From assembly GCF_001540865.1 (NCBI RefSeq), contig NC_033622.1:2895454-2959453 (forward strand): DNA of 64,000 nucleotides. The letters run 5' to 3'. The position numbers were made by a program, and so were the translations under genes. Within the stretch, counting starts at the first letter, position 1; every line of letters begins with the position of its first letter. The stretch comes from Ananas comosus (Eukaryota; Streptophyta; Magnoliopsida; Poales; Bromeliaceae). Positions 23,097 through 34,800 of this stretch are shown here, one piece after another. Below the pieces are notes generated by a model. That model did no database searches. It saw only the letters and a list, made by a program, of their open reading frames with translations, and was not told the DNA's origin.

Positions 23097-23327
23097 GAGT
23101 CCGGTTGGGATACTGTCGATAGCACGAAACATTTTGTACTATCAAGTTTTCTGCCATTAAATTTTCCTCTTTATCATTTTCATCCGTTTGATTATACTAT
23201 TCGACTAACCACCCACTCAACTCTATGGGACCCACATCATTTTAACCACACATCTTTTAATCTAAGGGCAAAAAACTCAATAGCATCAAGTCATTGGTGG
23301 TATTAATAGTATTCCAGCCTAGTTTTA
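23097..23327. mobile_element. Type A palindromic MITE
   Basis: Starts CCGGTTGGGATACTGTCGAT and ends AATAGTATTCCAGCCTAG. The interior TGATTATACTATTCGAC and ATGGGACCCACATC matches 16971-17198. Confidence 0.65.
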
Positions 23328-23369
23328 TATATATATAGAGAGAGAGAGAGAAAGAGAGAAAGAGAGAGA
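23328..23369. repeat. (TA)n(GA)n microsatellite
   Basis: TA tract passing into GA tract between a type A and a type B element. Confidence 0.85.
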
Positions 23370-23921
23370 GTAGGTCTTGTGTGCTATTAGGAGCACGGAG
23401 GCCCACGGAGGCCTTCGTGCTCCTAAGCCGTTTTCGATTATGGAGCTTGTGAATCAACGATCGACTCTGTTAGACTTGATCTAGCGTATTTGAAGTATTT
23501 AGAAAATAAATTTTGCGATTTTTCGATATTATTTACCTAGCGATCAGGAGGGCTCAAAATTAACAATTTTTAATGGTTGATATATATCGTTTGCAAGTTT
23601 AACGGTATAGAAGTATTCAAATGAGATGAAATTTTGATAGAAAATTCTTTGTACTATTTACTGTAAGATCAATATCTCTGATTGAAAATTTTAGTGCTAT
23701 ATCACCACTTTTTGTGAGATATTTATTTTCAGCCGTTGATTTTGAACACTTTCGATTGTTAGATAAATGATATCGAAAAATCGCAAAATTTATTTTCTAA
23801 ATACTTCAAATACACTAGATCAAGTCTAACGGAGCCGATCGTCGATTCGCAAGCTCCATCGTCGAAAATGGCTTAGGAGCATGGAGGCCTCCATGCTCCT
23901 AATAGCACACAAGACCTACTA
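23370..23921. mobile_element. Type B palindromic MITE (GCTATTAGGAGCAC arm)
   Basis: Starts TAGGTCTTGTGTGCTATTAG and ends AATAGCACACAAGACCTA. The arm contains GGAGGCC hairpins. The core is the type B pair GATCGACTCTGTTAGACTTG and CAAGTCTAACGGAGCCGATC. Confidence 0.75.
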
Positions 23922-25012
23922 TATATATATATTAGTTAAAAAATATATTTTTTATGATATTAATTTTATAGTTATAAAAATTTTATTAATTTTGTATCAC
24001 AAAAATTTGAAATGACAAAATACTTTTATATAATATAAAATTTTATATTATTTATTATAATATTGTAATATTTTAAACAATAATTTATCTTATATTTCTG
24101 TAAATTATATAGGCTTTTTATATTTAGAAAGTATAGGAATAAAAATATATATCTTGCGGGTAACCTGCATACCTGCATGCCCATCTACGGAATGGTATGG
24201 ATAAAAGTGTTGATTAGCCAAAATTTATATGATCCACTCGTGGGTTACCGAACTTGTCTGTTTGTCAGGTCTAATCACAAGGCTTCTACACTCTACACTC
24301 TAACCGCTATATTCTATCATTTATATCCAATTAATTATATTTAAAAAATAGTACAATCAAAATATTTTTTTAAAAATTAAAATAGAACAAGTGAATTCTA
24401 AAAAAATAATTTGATAGGTTGAAGATACCACATCACTCCAAGTGACCGACAAATTTTTGGACGGAAACTTGCGAAACTTGTGCACATGGATACAAACGGG
24501 GCAATCGAAATGGCTTGATTTTTTTTTTAAGATTAAGTTTTTAAAAAGAATACACTTTAACACTTATCTTACTTACCCCCTGTATAAAACACTGTATCAA
24601 TTATTCTACTACACTTTGTTATTATCTCAAATAAGTCCAACTATTTGAGATAATTAATTGAATTATGCTATACAATTTGATAAAAATAAGTTTACGAATA
24701 AAGTTATCTATAAGTAATGCAAACGAATAATATAAATTAAATAAATTGCTCAATAAAATATCAATTTTAATAGTAGTAGCAAAGTAGAAGATTTTAATTA
24801 TCTAAATTTTAATACAATTAGTTTTTTCAGTTGCAAATTAAATGTATGTTGAGATGTGAAACAATGGGTATGCCAACTCGTTTTAGTGATTACCGCCTAA
24901 TTTGTCAATTTTGCAAATATTCAATTAAATAATAGTGCGAACGAAACATAGAAAATATATAATTTCGATAATATCATTTTTATGAATGAAATTTTCCTTA
25001 ATCTATCAATAC
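23922..25012. other. Intergenic, AT-rich, nothing recognised
   Basis: Low-complexity AT-rich DNA. The overlapping antisense frames at 24357-24648 show no family resemblance. Confidence 0.5.
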
Positions 25013-25015
25013 TTA

Positions 25016-26714
25016 GAAGCTATTTAGTTGCATGCATTTTACTGCAGTTCAAAATGCATGCAACCATAAATTTTTTATTTGGTTTGGTGTAATTAGGCCT
25101 AACAGTTGCAGTTCCATTCGTACGAAAAGGTTCAGTTATAGAAGTTAGAGCGGAGTCGGCTCACATGTTCAAAAAAAAAAAAACAACGCGTGATTTTTTT
25201 TTTCGTACCTTCACATTTTCTTTTTTTTCCCAAAAAAATCTCGTCACAGGATTTTATTTGCACCGTCCTCTGAAGTCTCTGTCATCTTCTGCCAAACAAG
25301 GATGGTGAGTTTATCTATTGTCAATTATAAATGTCCGATGAATTTTTTCCTTCGATGACGGTGTTGAAGTCGTGGCACAACTTGTGGTTGCAATAGCCTA
25401 TACAGTTTTAATTTGGTACTCGCACGAGGCCCCCGCAAAATGCGGGGAGCTCGCCGCAGGGCGGGGGTTCGCTAAGGAGGCGACGCGTGGCATGTTGAGG
25501 GTTCGCCTTTTATTATATGTATTGATAGGTATCGTTTAAACATTATTAAGAAGCCCGTGACTAATTAAGGAGCCCGTGACTAATAAAAAATCTGAACGAA
25601 GTACTTAATTATACAGAGAAATTATTCTATGGAACCAATGTTGCATGTCTAAATATAGTTCGAATGAGGAGGGATCTCTTTTTTCGACTATTTCAAATAT
25701 TTTTCGACATAATTTTAGGAACAAAATAGTTAGGCATAGTTCTATTTGTTTTGGTGAAACAGTTAGTTGATATTTTAATCAAATTTTACGTGCAACTGAT
25801 GAGCTTCACAATGACGTAAAAAGACCACCAAGCACGATAGTGCATCAACTAATTGCATTGAACCGTAGGTTTATGCTTTTTTCAAGATAAAATTCTCTCC
25901 TATAATACAAAAGACTATGATTTTTTTGTATAGGTTCATGTCAAAGTTATTGTTAACATCACATGAATGATGTGCAAGCAAAATGCTTTGTGGCAAAGCC
26001 TTTGGAGTTGCACATGAAATGGATGCAACAATTTTGGGGAACTAGATTCTATTCTAACGAGGATGAGCCAAATCCTAAGATTCAAGAAAAAAGAAATTTT
26101 TTTATAGAAATAAAGCCCTTATGGTTATAACTTAATTAGTTTTTGTCATTTCAAAAAATTGTTGAATATTTTAGGAACTCTATTTTTGTCATTTTAAGTA
26201 TTGTGGAACTTGACATGAGTTTATTCTATATTTTTATTTGTTAGCTCTATTGTGGATCAATTTACATTCAGTTTTATAGTTCAATAATATCTTACTTTTG
26301 TTAGAGCAAATCTATTATATGTTTGCATTTAAAATTCACTGAATTGTTTTTTTTTTTTTACATTTCATATATATTCATCTATAAATATATAATTTTATAA
26401 TATTAATAATCATCTATAAATATATATTTTATAATATTAAAAATTATATATAAATATAAAGTTTTAATTAAAAAAATTTAAAAATCGCATGATTATTTTA
26501 TATTAAGGGGGAGGTAATCTCACATCTTTATCTAAAAAATGGCAGAATTCACAAATACAAATTTCAACTTTAGCCTACAGAATAGAAGAAATGTAACTGC
26601 AACAGTTACAATTGCATAGAATCAAACATGCTAGGTTACGATTGCAGTATTTGCAACTGCATGTATTTTCAACTACATAATTATTGCAACTATATCCAAT
26701 CAAACTGCCGCCCC
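25016..26714. mobile_element. Decayed PIF/Harbinger element, 1.7 kb
   Basis: It is flanked by TTA at 25013-25015 and 26715-26717, the 3-bp target used by PIF/Harbinger. The left end GAAGCTATTTAGTTGCATG and the right end (opposite strand) GGGGCGGCAGTTTGATTGG are imperfect inverted repeats of the G...GTTTGGTTG type. Inside, a transposase-like segment is readable at about 25685-25890. The whole body is AT-rich and full of stops. Confidence 0.6.
25685..25890 (+). pseudogene. Harbinger-type transposase fragment
   Basis: One frame reads R-H-N-F-R-N-K-I-V-R-H-S, then CFGETVS, a stop, then YFNQILRATDELHNDV and RPPSTIVHQLIALNRRF. The pattern of a basic block, FxxSGETVSRYF and an LHND...PP stretch is that of the N-terminal helix-turn-helix region of PIF/Harbinger transposases. 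A stop interrupts it and no DDE catalytic domain is found downstream. Confidence 0.55.
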
Positions 26715-26717
26715 TTA

Positions 26718-28722
26718 GTAATCTTATATAGCACGGCCCAAACAACCCCTTAGATTTATTTGAGATGGCGACAAAATATCGGGTTCTAATTAGCACAATT
26801 TTTAATGCAGGGGAGATTGAGATTGGCTCTAAAATGCAAGGAGGCTTTTGATAATTTAACATATTTTTACTTCTGTTTATTATTTTCCATGTGTTACTCA
26901 AGAGAAAACAAATTTTTAGCATATTTTTAACTGATGAGAAAATAAGGATCCCTCACCTTCTACTCTATTTTCATAACCGACCGAGACGGATTCAATACAA
27001 TTTTTTTTTTTTTTGACTCCTACTTACCGCTCCATTTGGAATGGAGTCGTTACTTGAACTCATTATATGAGCAATGTGGTGCAATCGTTCCTGTGCCAAA
27101 GTGATAATGGGTCGGGTTGATCAGTGCGGGTTCGGGTATGGTTGGACTCCCGTTTCACTGGATTGAAGTACGGAGGAGTTCGATCACAGCAACCTCGGTT
27201 CAAATTATTTTGAATCGGAATCTTAAAATGAAAATTACAATAACAAAGGAACAAAAAATAGTTCATTTCTATATTTGGAAAAATATTTAAAATTAAATTA
27301 CAAATTAAATTAATAATTACATTTATAATTCAAAACAAATTGAGACTTAAAAATTGAAAATTTAAGAACAAAATTTTAGCATGAGAAGTCATAATTTAAA
27401 ATGATAATTTTTTGGGGAACGAAATTCAATGTTTAATGTATAGTCGGCAATTAAAATATAAAACTAATTTACTAGCTATTTGAATTCACATTCATGCAAA
27501 CTTAGAGATTATAACTTGATTTCCAATTTTACTTTTCAACTTCAACTACAAATTCAAATTTAATATTTTGAGTATAAAATTTTATTTGAATCCAAATTAA
27601 ATTCAGACAAAATATAATTTGCAACCTGCAATTAAAATTCAAAATAAAAATAAAAATCTAATTTGATAAAAGTTCCGTATAAAAATTGAAATCTAAAATA
27701 TTTGATTTCTTAAAATTTTCACACTCTAAGCTACATATATTAGTTTTTTTATTTAATATTTTCGAGCCCTTTTTTTCACGACAAGAATGTTTCTTGATAT
27801 TTCATAGTTCGAACTTATGTTTGGTACAGTTGGTTTTTTTTTTTTTATATAAAAAACTAATTCTATATAATTTGATGCGTTACATGCCAGAACTTTTTTT
27901 TTTATATTGTTATAGTTGGTTAATTTAAGTTACAATACATCAAAAAATTTGTTTAAAAAATTAATTTCAAGTTTTTCTTTTCTATTATTAAGTAAATGCT
28001 TTGTACGAAAATATTGCAAGCATTCTATTGTTCACTCCTATAATTTTCAATATATAAAATTGGGGCAATAATTATGTATATACCTTTTTATAAAAGTTTT
28101 TGATTTTCTTATTTACCTCTCTTAAAAGGTTAATATTAAAAATATTTTTTTAATGTTCCAAAGTCTTTCAAATATATCCGTAGAGTTAAATTTTTTTAGT
28201 AAACGGTTACGAACAACCTTTATATAAGTGAAATTACCATTTACATTTTCAAATATACTCTGCAACTGTCATCAACTTTTCTTATTTATTCTTAAGTTAG
28301 AGGCAAATAAGTATTTTGACTTTTTGCCATTTCAAATATATCTTTCTACCGATCACCAACTTTTCTTATTTGTCTTAAGTTAGGGACAAAATAAATATTT
28401 TAACTATTTTAATTGGATTAATTCAAATCTTAGAATGATATGACATTATTGTGACTGATAACATGACAGTAATTAAGATATCACATCACTTTCATATTAA
28501 ATAGCTATATATTAATATTTAGTTACTTAAATAATAATTTATAAATTTGTGGTGATATATAAACTGACACCTTTTAGTTTAACTAATTTGTGACACGTTT
28601 CTCTTTCTGCCACAGTATGTGACCATATGGCTTGATAATAAAATAGATATTTAGTGGCGAAAGTACGTAGTTGAGGCCAACTCGTGTTACTTAATCTGTG
28701 ACAAATTTTTTGGTTGCCACCA
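26718..28722. other. Intergenic, AT-rich, nothing recognised
   Basis: Two kilobases of A/T-rich sequence with many AATTTAAATT-like words and poly-T runs. Open frames here (27063-27266, 27686-27928, 28539-28742) are low-complexity. Confidence 0.5.
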
Positions 28723-28730
28723 TACGTAGC

Positions 28731-29766
28731 TGGGGGTGTCAACGAACTAAAGACGAGTGAGTTGAGGCCAACTCGTGTTTGACTCGTTTTATAAACAAGT
28801 CGAATTGGCTCGTTAAAATATCGAGCTGAAAAATTCAGTGTGTATTCAAGCTAACTCACAAACAACAAATTAAAAGGATTAGAAATAATATTTATAGAAA
28901 ATAAATTTATGAGATTTTACCTATTAGATTTTGATCTAATGGTTGAAATTTTACATGTATATGTGTCTTTTTATAATTAAGTTGGGCTTTATATGTAGGT
29001 TAGGCTAAAAATCAAATAATATAAATTTGTATTATATATTATTTATTTATAAATATAAAATATAAAAATATATGTATTCGAGTTGTTATCGAACTGAACA
29101 CGAGCGAGCTGATTCTATCTCATGTCTAGCTCGATTATTAATCGAGCTGAAAAATTCAGCTCGCGCTCGGTTTGTTTGCTGATTGAGCGATTTCGAGCTT
29201 ATTTTGAGCCGAACACGAGCTGGCTCACAAACAACAAGCTAGATTCACTACAATAAAAACGGTCTATAGCGACACTCTTAAATGTAGGTACATGTCAAAA
29301 AAGTGCTGCTAGCTAAAATTACCGACACTTTTAAAAAGTGTTGCTATATGTGGGGTCGCTAGGTATATAGTAACAGTTAAAGAGTGTCGCTATAACATAA
29401 AAGAGTGCTGCTAATTTACCAACACTTATTTAAGCATTTAGCGACCGTCGAAACTCTATCTCGTTGGCTGCGGTGGCGGAGGAGGACGACAGTAAAGGCT
29501 CTTCGTCTAGAATTTCAGTAGATTGAGTGAAGAGAAAAGAAAAGTTGGTAATTGTTTTATCCTTTTTTTTCTGTTTATAATCGGGCCAAATGGACTGGGT
29601 GTGGTGGGTTGAGTAGAGCAATCTTTTATTTTTGGTTGGATTGTGCTTTATATTTAGGCATTAGTAGATATGTTTTTAAGTTTTAGCATAAATGGGACAC
29701 TTACTCAAAAGTGTCCCAAATATGTGTCCCTATAACCTAATTCTGTTGTAGTGATTGCCACTCCTA
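28731..29766. mobile_element. hAT-like GCTCG-rich element, interrupted by a CACTA MITE
   Basis: Left end TGGGGGTGTCAACGAAC and right end (opposite strand) TAGGAGTGGCAATCTAG form imperfect terminal inverted repeats. Flanks TACGTAGC (28723-28730) and TACGAAAC (29767-29774) agree at 6 of 8 bases. Near its right end the element is split by the CACTA MITE at 29246-29753; without it AGCTAGATTGCCAC is continuous, as in the copy at 20271-20771. Confidence 0.65.
29246..29753. mobile_element. CACTA-type MITE
   Basis: Starts CACTACAATAAAAACGG and ends TTCTGTTGTAGTG, the CACTACAA terminal repeat of CACTA (En/Spm) elements. It has the expected 3-bp duplication, ATT, at 29243-29245 and 29754-29756. Subterminal GTGTCGCTATA-like words occur at both ends. 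A second copy is at 39680-40182. Confidence 0.8.
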
Positions 29767-29774
29767 TACGAAAC

Positions 29775-30048
29775 TATACAGTGGTCGCCACCTTATCTTT
29801 GGCACTGATAATCTATTTTCTTCTAATAAAAAAATGAAATAAAAAATTAAAATTTGATGTCTCTCTAGCCAAAAGTAAAATGCAATAGATTAAGCTTTCC
29901 CCATATTTACAAGTTAATTATTTACTCTAAAGGTGATAGATTCAAAGCAGAGTAGATGGCAAATCTAGATAGATATATATAGAAGGTCACATTTGTGTAG
30001 GGGTATATATGGAGGACCACAGTCCAGGCAATAATTAGGGAGTAGTGG
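29775..30048. other. 3' flank of the DUF1677 gene
   Basis: AT-rich. It probably includes the 3' untranslated region and polyadenylation site of the minus-strand DUF1677 gene. No further feature seen. Confidence 0.45.
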
Positions 30049-30468
30049 TTACAACTTCTTGTTGGATTCTCTCCTAAGAATCTCAACCATGGTCCCTACT
30101 AGAGCAACTGCAGGGTTGGCAGCAACCTTGCTAAACCTCCTGCACACCTCCATGTGGGCCCTGAGCGCCTCCTCTTTCACAACATGCCGACGCAGCTCCT
30201 CCGCGACCGCCTCCGAGCAGAGGCCGCAGACCCACCGCCCGCAGAAGCCACTTCTCACCCGCGCCACGTACGACCGCGTGCACTCCTCGGCCAGGCCGCA
30301 GCACTCACAGTTCACCACCGTGGCCACTTCAGAAGCTGCAGAGCGGGAGGGGAGGCTCGAGTCCTTGTGCCTGAAGATCGAACGGGGTTCGACGGAGGCG
30401 TCGGAGGCCGTGGTCGTGTTCCTGATGAAGTCTAAGGACATCCTCCTAGAGCTTGTTCCTGGAGCCAT
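30049..30468 (-). CDS. DUF1677 family plant protein
   Basis: Single exon, 139 residues, full length for the family. The conserved middle (about residues 52-92) has CECCGLAEECT, YVARVRSGFCGRWVCGLC and a following acidic/basic helix; the cysteine pattern C-x-C-C...C...F-C-G-R-W-V-C-G-L-C is the hallmark of DUF1677. The N-terminus is Ser/Arg-rich and the C-terminus is a predicted helix without signal peptide or membrane segment. The first ATG of the frame is taken as start, and a TATA-like box lies about 55 bp upstream. Function is unknown; the cysteines suggest a small metal-binding fold, which is inference. The open frames on the opposite strand are shadows of its GC-rich codons. Confidence 0.9.
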   Translation of the reverse strand: MAPGTSSRRMSLDFIRNTTTASDASVEPRSIFRHKDSSLPSRSAASEVATVVNCECCGLAEECTRSYVARVRSGFCGRWVCGLCSEAVAEELRRHVVKEEALRAHMEVCRRFSKVAANPAVALVGTMVEILRRESNKKL

Positions 30469-30520
30469 TAGCTAGTAGCTAGTGCAGTTCTAGGAATAGC
30501 TAGGGTGGTGAAGTTAGGGC

Positions 30521-30527
30521 TTTTATA
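30521..30527 (-). promoter_or_regulatory. TATA box of the DUF1677 gene
   Basis: TATAAAA on the minus strand, 53 bp upstream of the start codon. The implied leader is only about 20-25 bases, which is short but possible. Confidence 0.55.
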
Positions 30528-31436
30528 AGTTGAATACACATTATGAGCCACATATGATTGTAATGTAAAACTGCCCTTCTATGTTTATGGAATTACATGA
30601 GTGACATTTTTTTTTTTGTTGCAAAAAAACAGCTAAAACACATGCATGCTGCATACTAAGGGTCACATGTGTTGCATACATGCGTGGTACGTAGTTTTCA
30701 ACTTTTCATCTTATATATGGTATGTACGTTACTTTCCCTAGTAAACAGGATCTTTAATTATTTGTGTTATTATTAATTAGTATACACATTAATAACTTTT
30801 TATATACAATTATGTTCAGTTTAATATAGAAAATATAAGTGGTGATCATCATTACAATCACAATCACCTTGCAAAAATCCATGCGTACGTATATATACAT
30901 TACCTAAACTGATTGATTATACACACATACACGTAAGTAATTCACACAAAATAAATTTGTAATTGTGGTCAAATTAAAACCATGTCCATATATGCACCAT
31001 TATTCCGGAACGAGCTATGAATAATATTTACTCAAAAGAAAACTAGAAACCAAGCAAGCCCACATGTACATGTGGGCAATATATATATAATATATCTATA
31101 CGATCACTTATTGTTCTGCACATGTAGTTCAAATTGAAAACATCACTAGTTATTCATTTCTCTTAATTTACTGAGGCTCAAAACACATATATTACAATTT
31201 GCATGGAACTAGCTACAACTATGTTAATTAATGTATGTATGTGATGTAATTTATCCCAACACTGGGGCTCGAGGCATTGACATATGTGCTAGTTGAGATA
31301 AGTCACGAGTTGATATGCAGCCACCACAAAGACATGGACAACAGTTAGTGGCTAATAAGAGTTTCTGGGGAGTTTGGTGACCAGGGGCCTCCTCGGGGTC
31401 AGATCTTGTGGCTAGAGTTGAACCCGACAGATATTT
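30528..31436. other. Upstream region of the DUF1677 gene
   Basis: AT-rich intergenic DNA with short TATATA tracts. It may contain distal promoter elements. No gene or mobile element ends seen. Confidence 0.45.
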
Positions 31437-31552
31437 ACGAAATTATGCTAACAAGAAATTAAAGAATGAAAATGACATGAGTGTAAGTAAAGAGACGAAA
31501 TTATGCTAAAAAGAAATTAAAGAATGAAAATGATATGAGTGTGAGTAAAGAG
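31437..31552. repeat. 58-bp tandem duplication beside the LTR
   Basis: Two head-to-tail 58-bp units (31437-31494, 31495-31552) start ACGAAATTATGCTAA and differ at about four positions. They abut the terminal repeat of the gypsy element. Confidence 0.85.
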
Positions 31553-31559
31553 AGCTTGC

Positions 31560-31733
31560 TGTCACGGGCTTAAGCTAAATTGCTCGATTAGCCCGTGCGG
31601 CACTAGCCTTCCTTCGCGAAGTGAGCAAAGGAAAATCTTCTAGAAGACTTAGGCAAAATCTCCGACAAATATCTGCTTTGGAGTTTGGGTGATTGCAAAG
31701 GAAAATCTCAAAAAAAATTTCTAAGTCCTGATA
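31560..31733 (-). repeat. 3' LTR of the gypsy element, internally deleted
   Basis: Outer and inner portions match the right LTR (TGTCACGGGCTTAAGC; CTTCTAGAAGACTTAGGC), but about 310 bp of the middle are missing, so it is 174 bp against 486 bp. Confidence 0.8.
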
Positions 31734-31839
31734 ACCTCCCCTACCTAATGCGCAGACGCCCTCGTCGCGTGCTGGTGTTGGCAGTCATCAATCAGTTTCT
31801 GATACTTCTAGAGAGTGTCAGCCTTCTCCCAGCTTGCTT

Positions 31840-34800
31840 CTCAATACGGGAGGTTCTTCCACTTGACAAGATACTTGATGGTCCGTGGGACGCCGCGACG
31901 CTGAATGGTGCGAGTGTCCAGCAGGGCTTCGACCTCCAATGGTCATAGTGGCGGAAGCATGCTGCGACACACCCCGGCTCAGGTCCTCAGCGTCTTTATG
32001 GTAGGGCCGTAGGCAACTAGTATAAAAGACAAGATGGATTTTCAGGTTGGCGGGGAGTTGCAGCTTGTAGGCTGACTTTCCTGCCCGTTTCACCACGGTG
32101 AAGAGCCCCTCATACTTCTGCAAAAGCTTATAATGCACCTTGTGGAAGGTCTTGAATTGTTGGGGTTGCAGCTTGACCAAGACTCGGTCCCTCTCGGCAA
32201 ACTCCAAGGGTCGTCGCTTTGCATCGGCCCACTTCTTTATTCGACGGGCCATCTCCCGTCGCCTTCTCGAGATAGGCACTCGCAATGTCCCCCTTCTCCT
32301 GTAAGTGAGATGTGAATTGGAGGTCCATGGGGTTGCGGCCCTGCTCACCCGCAGCAGCAAAATGCGGAGTGAATGGCTGCCTCCCCGTCGCCAACTCGAA
32401 CGGGCTAAGGTTTGTTGACTCGCTCTGCTGCAGATTGTAGGAGAATTAGGCCACGTCCAGGTGATGCACCCAGTTCTTTTGGTTGGCACTGACATAGTGC
32501 CACAAGCATTCCTCCAGCAAGGCATTCACCCGCTCCGTCTAACCATCCGTCTGCGGGTGGAAGCTAGTGGAGAAGAGCAACTCCGACCCTAAGATTCGAA
32601 ATACCTTTGTCCAGAACTTGCCTGTGAACCTAGGGTTGCGGTCACTCACGATGATTTGAGGGATGCCCTAAAGATTCACCATATTGCTGACGAAGAGCTG
32701 CGCCGCTTTTTCCGCCGTGCAGTCTGTTGGTGCCACTATGAAGGTCCCATACTTGGAGAAACGGTCCACCACCATGAGAATGGACCCCAATGCCCCCACC
32801 TTGGGCAAGAAAGAGATGAAGTCCATAGAGACACTCTCCCACGGACGCGTCGATGTAGGCAAGGGCTCGAGGAGGCCCCCTAGTCTTTGGCGCTCCACCT
32901 TGTCTTATTGAAACACAAGACAGGTTCGCACGTATGCCTCCACGTCGTCGTGCATGCGAGGCCAATAGTAGACGGCCTCGAGTAGCGCCAGGGTCCGCTT
33001 CTGCTCCAGATGTCCAGCCCAATTGGAGTCATGATATTCCTTTATGAGCTCTCGACGAATATTGCCTCACCTGGGCACATAGACGTGACGCCCTTTGGTA
33101 AGGAGCAGCCCATCGCTAAGCCAGAATCGTTGCGCCTCACTCTCCTTGACGAGTCGCACGAGTCCTTGGGACAAAGGGTCTTCGCAAGTCCCTTCGCGGA
33201 TTCACTTCCTGATCGCGCCTTGGAGCTGGCACACCGTTGCCAACTTCGCTTGCGGCTGAGTGCGTCAGCCACATGGTTCTCCTTCCCGGGTTTGTACACA
33301 AGCTCCATATCAAACTCCGCCGGGAAGTCTTGCTACCTTGCCTGCTTAGGTGACAGCTTTTTCTGAGTGAGGAAGTAGCTTGTTGCGACATTGTCCGTCA
33401 GCACAACTAACTTGCTTCCAAGGGGATAGTGTCGCCAAGTCCTGAGGTAGTGCACTATGGCGGTCATCTCCTTCTCTTGCACCGTGTATCGCTACTCAGT
33501 GTCGTTGAGCTTGCGGCTCTCATAGGCGATGGGGTGCCCGTCCTGCACGAGGACATCGCCGATAGCGAAGTCCGAGGCATCTGTATGCACCTTGAATAGG
33601 CGGTTGCAGTTACGAAGCCGCAGCACCAGGTCCTCTGTCGCCGCCCGTTTCAAGTCCTCGAATGCCTCTGCACACCGAGGGGTCCAGTCCCATGGCTGGG
33701 TCTTCTTCAGTAGATCCGTCAACGGGGCTGCTCGAGCGGAGTAGCCCGCGATGAAGTGGCGATAGTAATTGACGAGTTCAATGAAGGATCGCAGCTCGGA
33801 CACCGTCGTAGGCGCCTCCCACTCGCAGATCGCCCGCACTTTCTATTGGTCCATGCCGAGTTGTCCTTGGCCTATCCAATGACCAAGGAAGTGCACCTCC
33901 TCCTTCGCAAATGAGCACTTCTCCCTTTTGACATAGGGTTGGTTTTCTCGCAGCACTTGGAAGACTGTCTGCAGGTGCTTGACGTGCTCCTCTAGAGTGC
34001 TACTGTACACGACAATGTCGTTAGGGTACACTATCATGAAGCAATTGAGGTAGGGATGGAATAGCTTGTTCATCAGAGTGCAGAAGGTCACTGGTGCATT
34101 CGTCAGGCCAAATGGCATAATGAGGAACTCGTAGGCTCCATACCTCGTCACGCATGTCGTCTTCTCCTCATCACCCTCCGCAATTCTGACTTGGTAGTAC
34201 CCCGAGCAAAGGTCCAACTTGGTGAAGTACTTCGCTCCGCCAAGTTGATCGAACAAATCAACAACTAAGGGAATAGGGTACTTGTTCTTTACCATCACCT
34301 TATTGAGCTCCTTATAGTCAATATAGAGTCGTAGGCTTCCGTTGCTCTTCCTTTGGAACAAGACTGGTGCTTCGTAGGGTGCTTTCGACGGCCTGATAAA
34401 GCATGCATCGAGGAGATCCTTCAGTTGACGTTGCAATTCCTCAGGCTCTAGCGGGGCCATGCGATATGGTACCTTCACTGGCGGCTTGGCTCCTGGCTCG
34501 AGCTCGATCTCATGGTCCACCTCTCGCCTGGGTGAAAGTTTCTTGGGCAACTCCTGGGGCATAACGTCCTTGAACTCCCCTAGGACTGCATCGATCTCCG
34601 CTGGAGGGTCCTCTTCCTCGAGGTCCTCGCTGCTCACCTCGCAGATGCCTGTAAGGTAAGTAACTTTTCCGCACTTCACCCCCTTTCGCAATTGTAGAGT
34701 AGAGAGAGTGTGGGTTGCCACTGGCTCACCGTGGCTTACCAAGACCATGCACGGGGTTGCCTTCTCCATGATGCTCAGGCCCTCGAGATGCAGCATCGGA

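Noticed and set aside
25420..25480. GC-rich hairpin CCCCGCAAAATGCGGGG as a Helitron 3' end or terminator
   Set aside because: The required CTRR followed by T at the right spacing is absent, and it lies inside the Harbinger relic.
30059..30475. 138-codon plus-strand frame opposite the DUF1677 gene
   Set aside because: Shadow of GC-rich codons; the minus-strand frame carries the conserved cysteine pattern.
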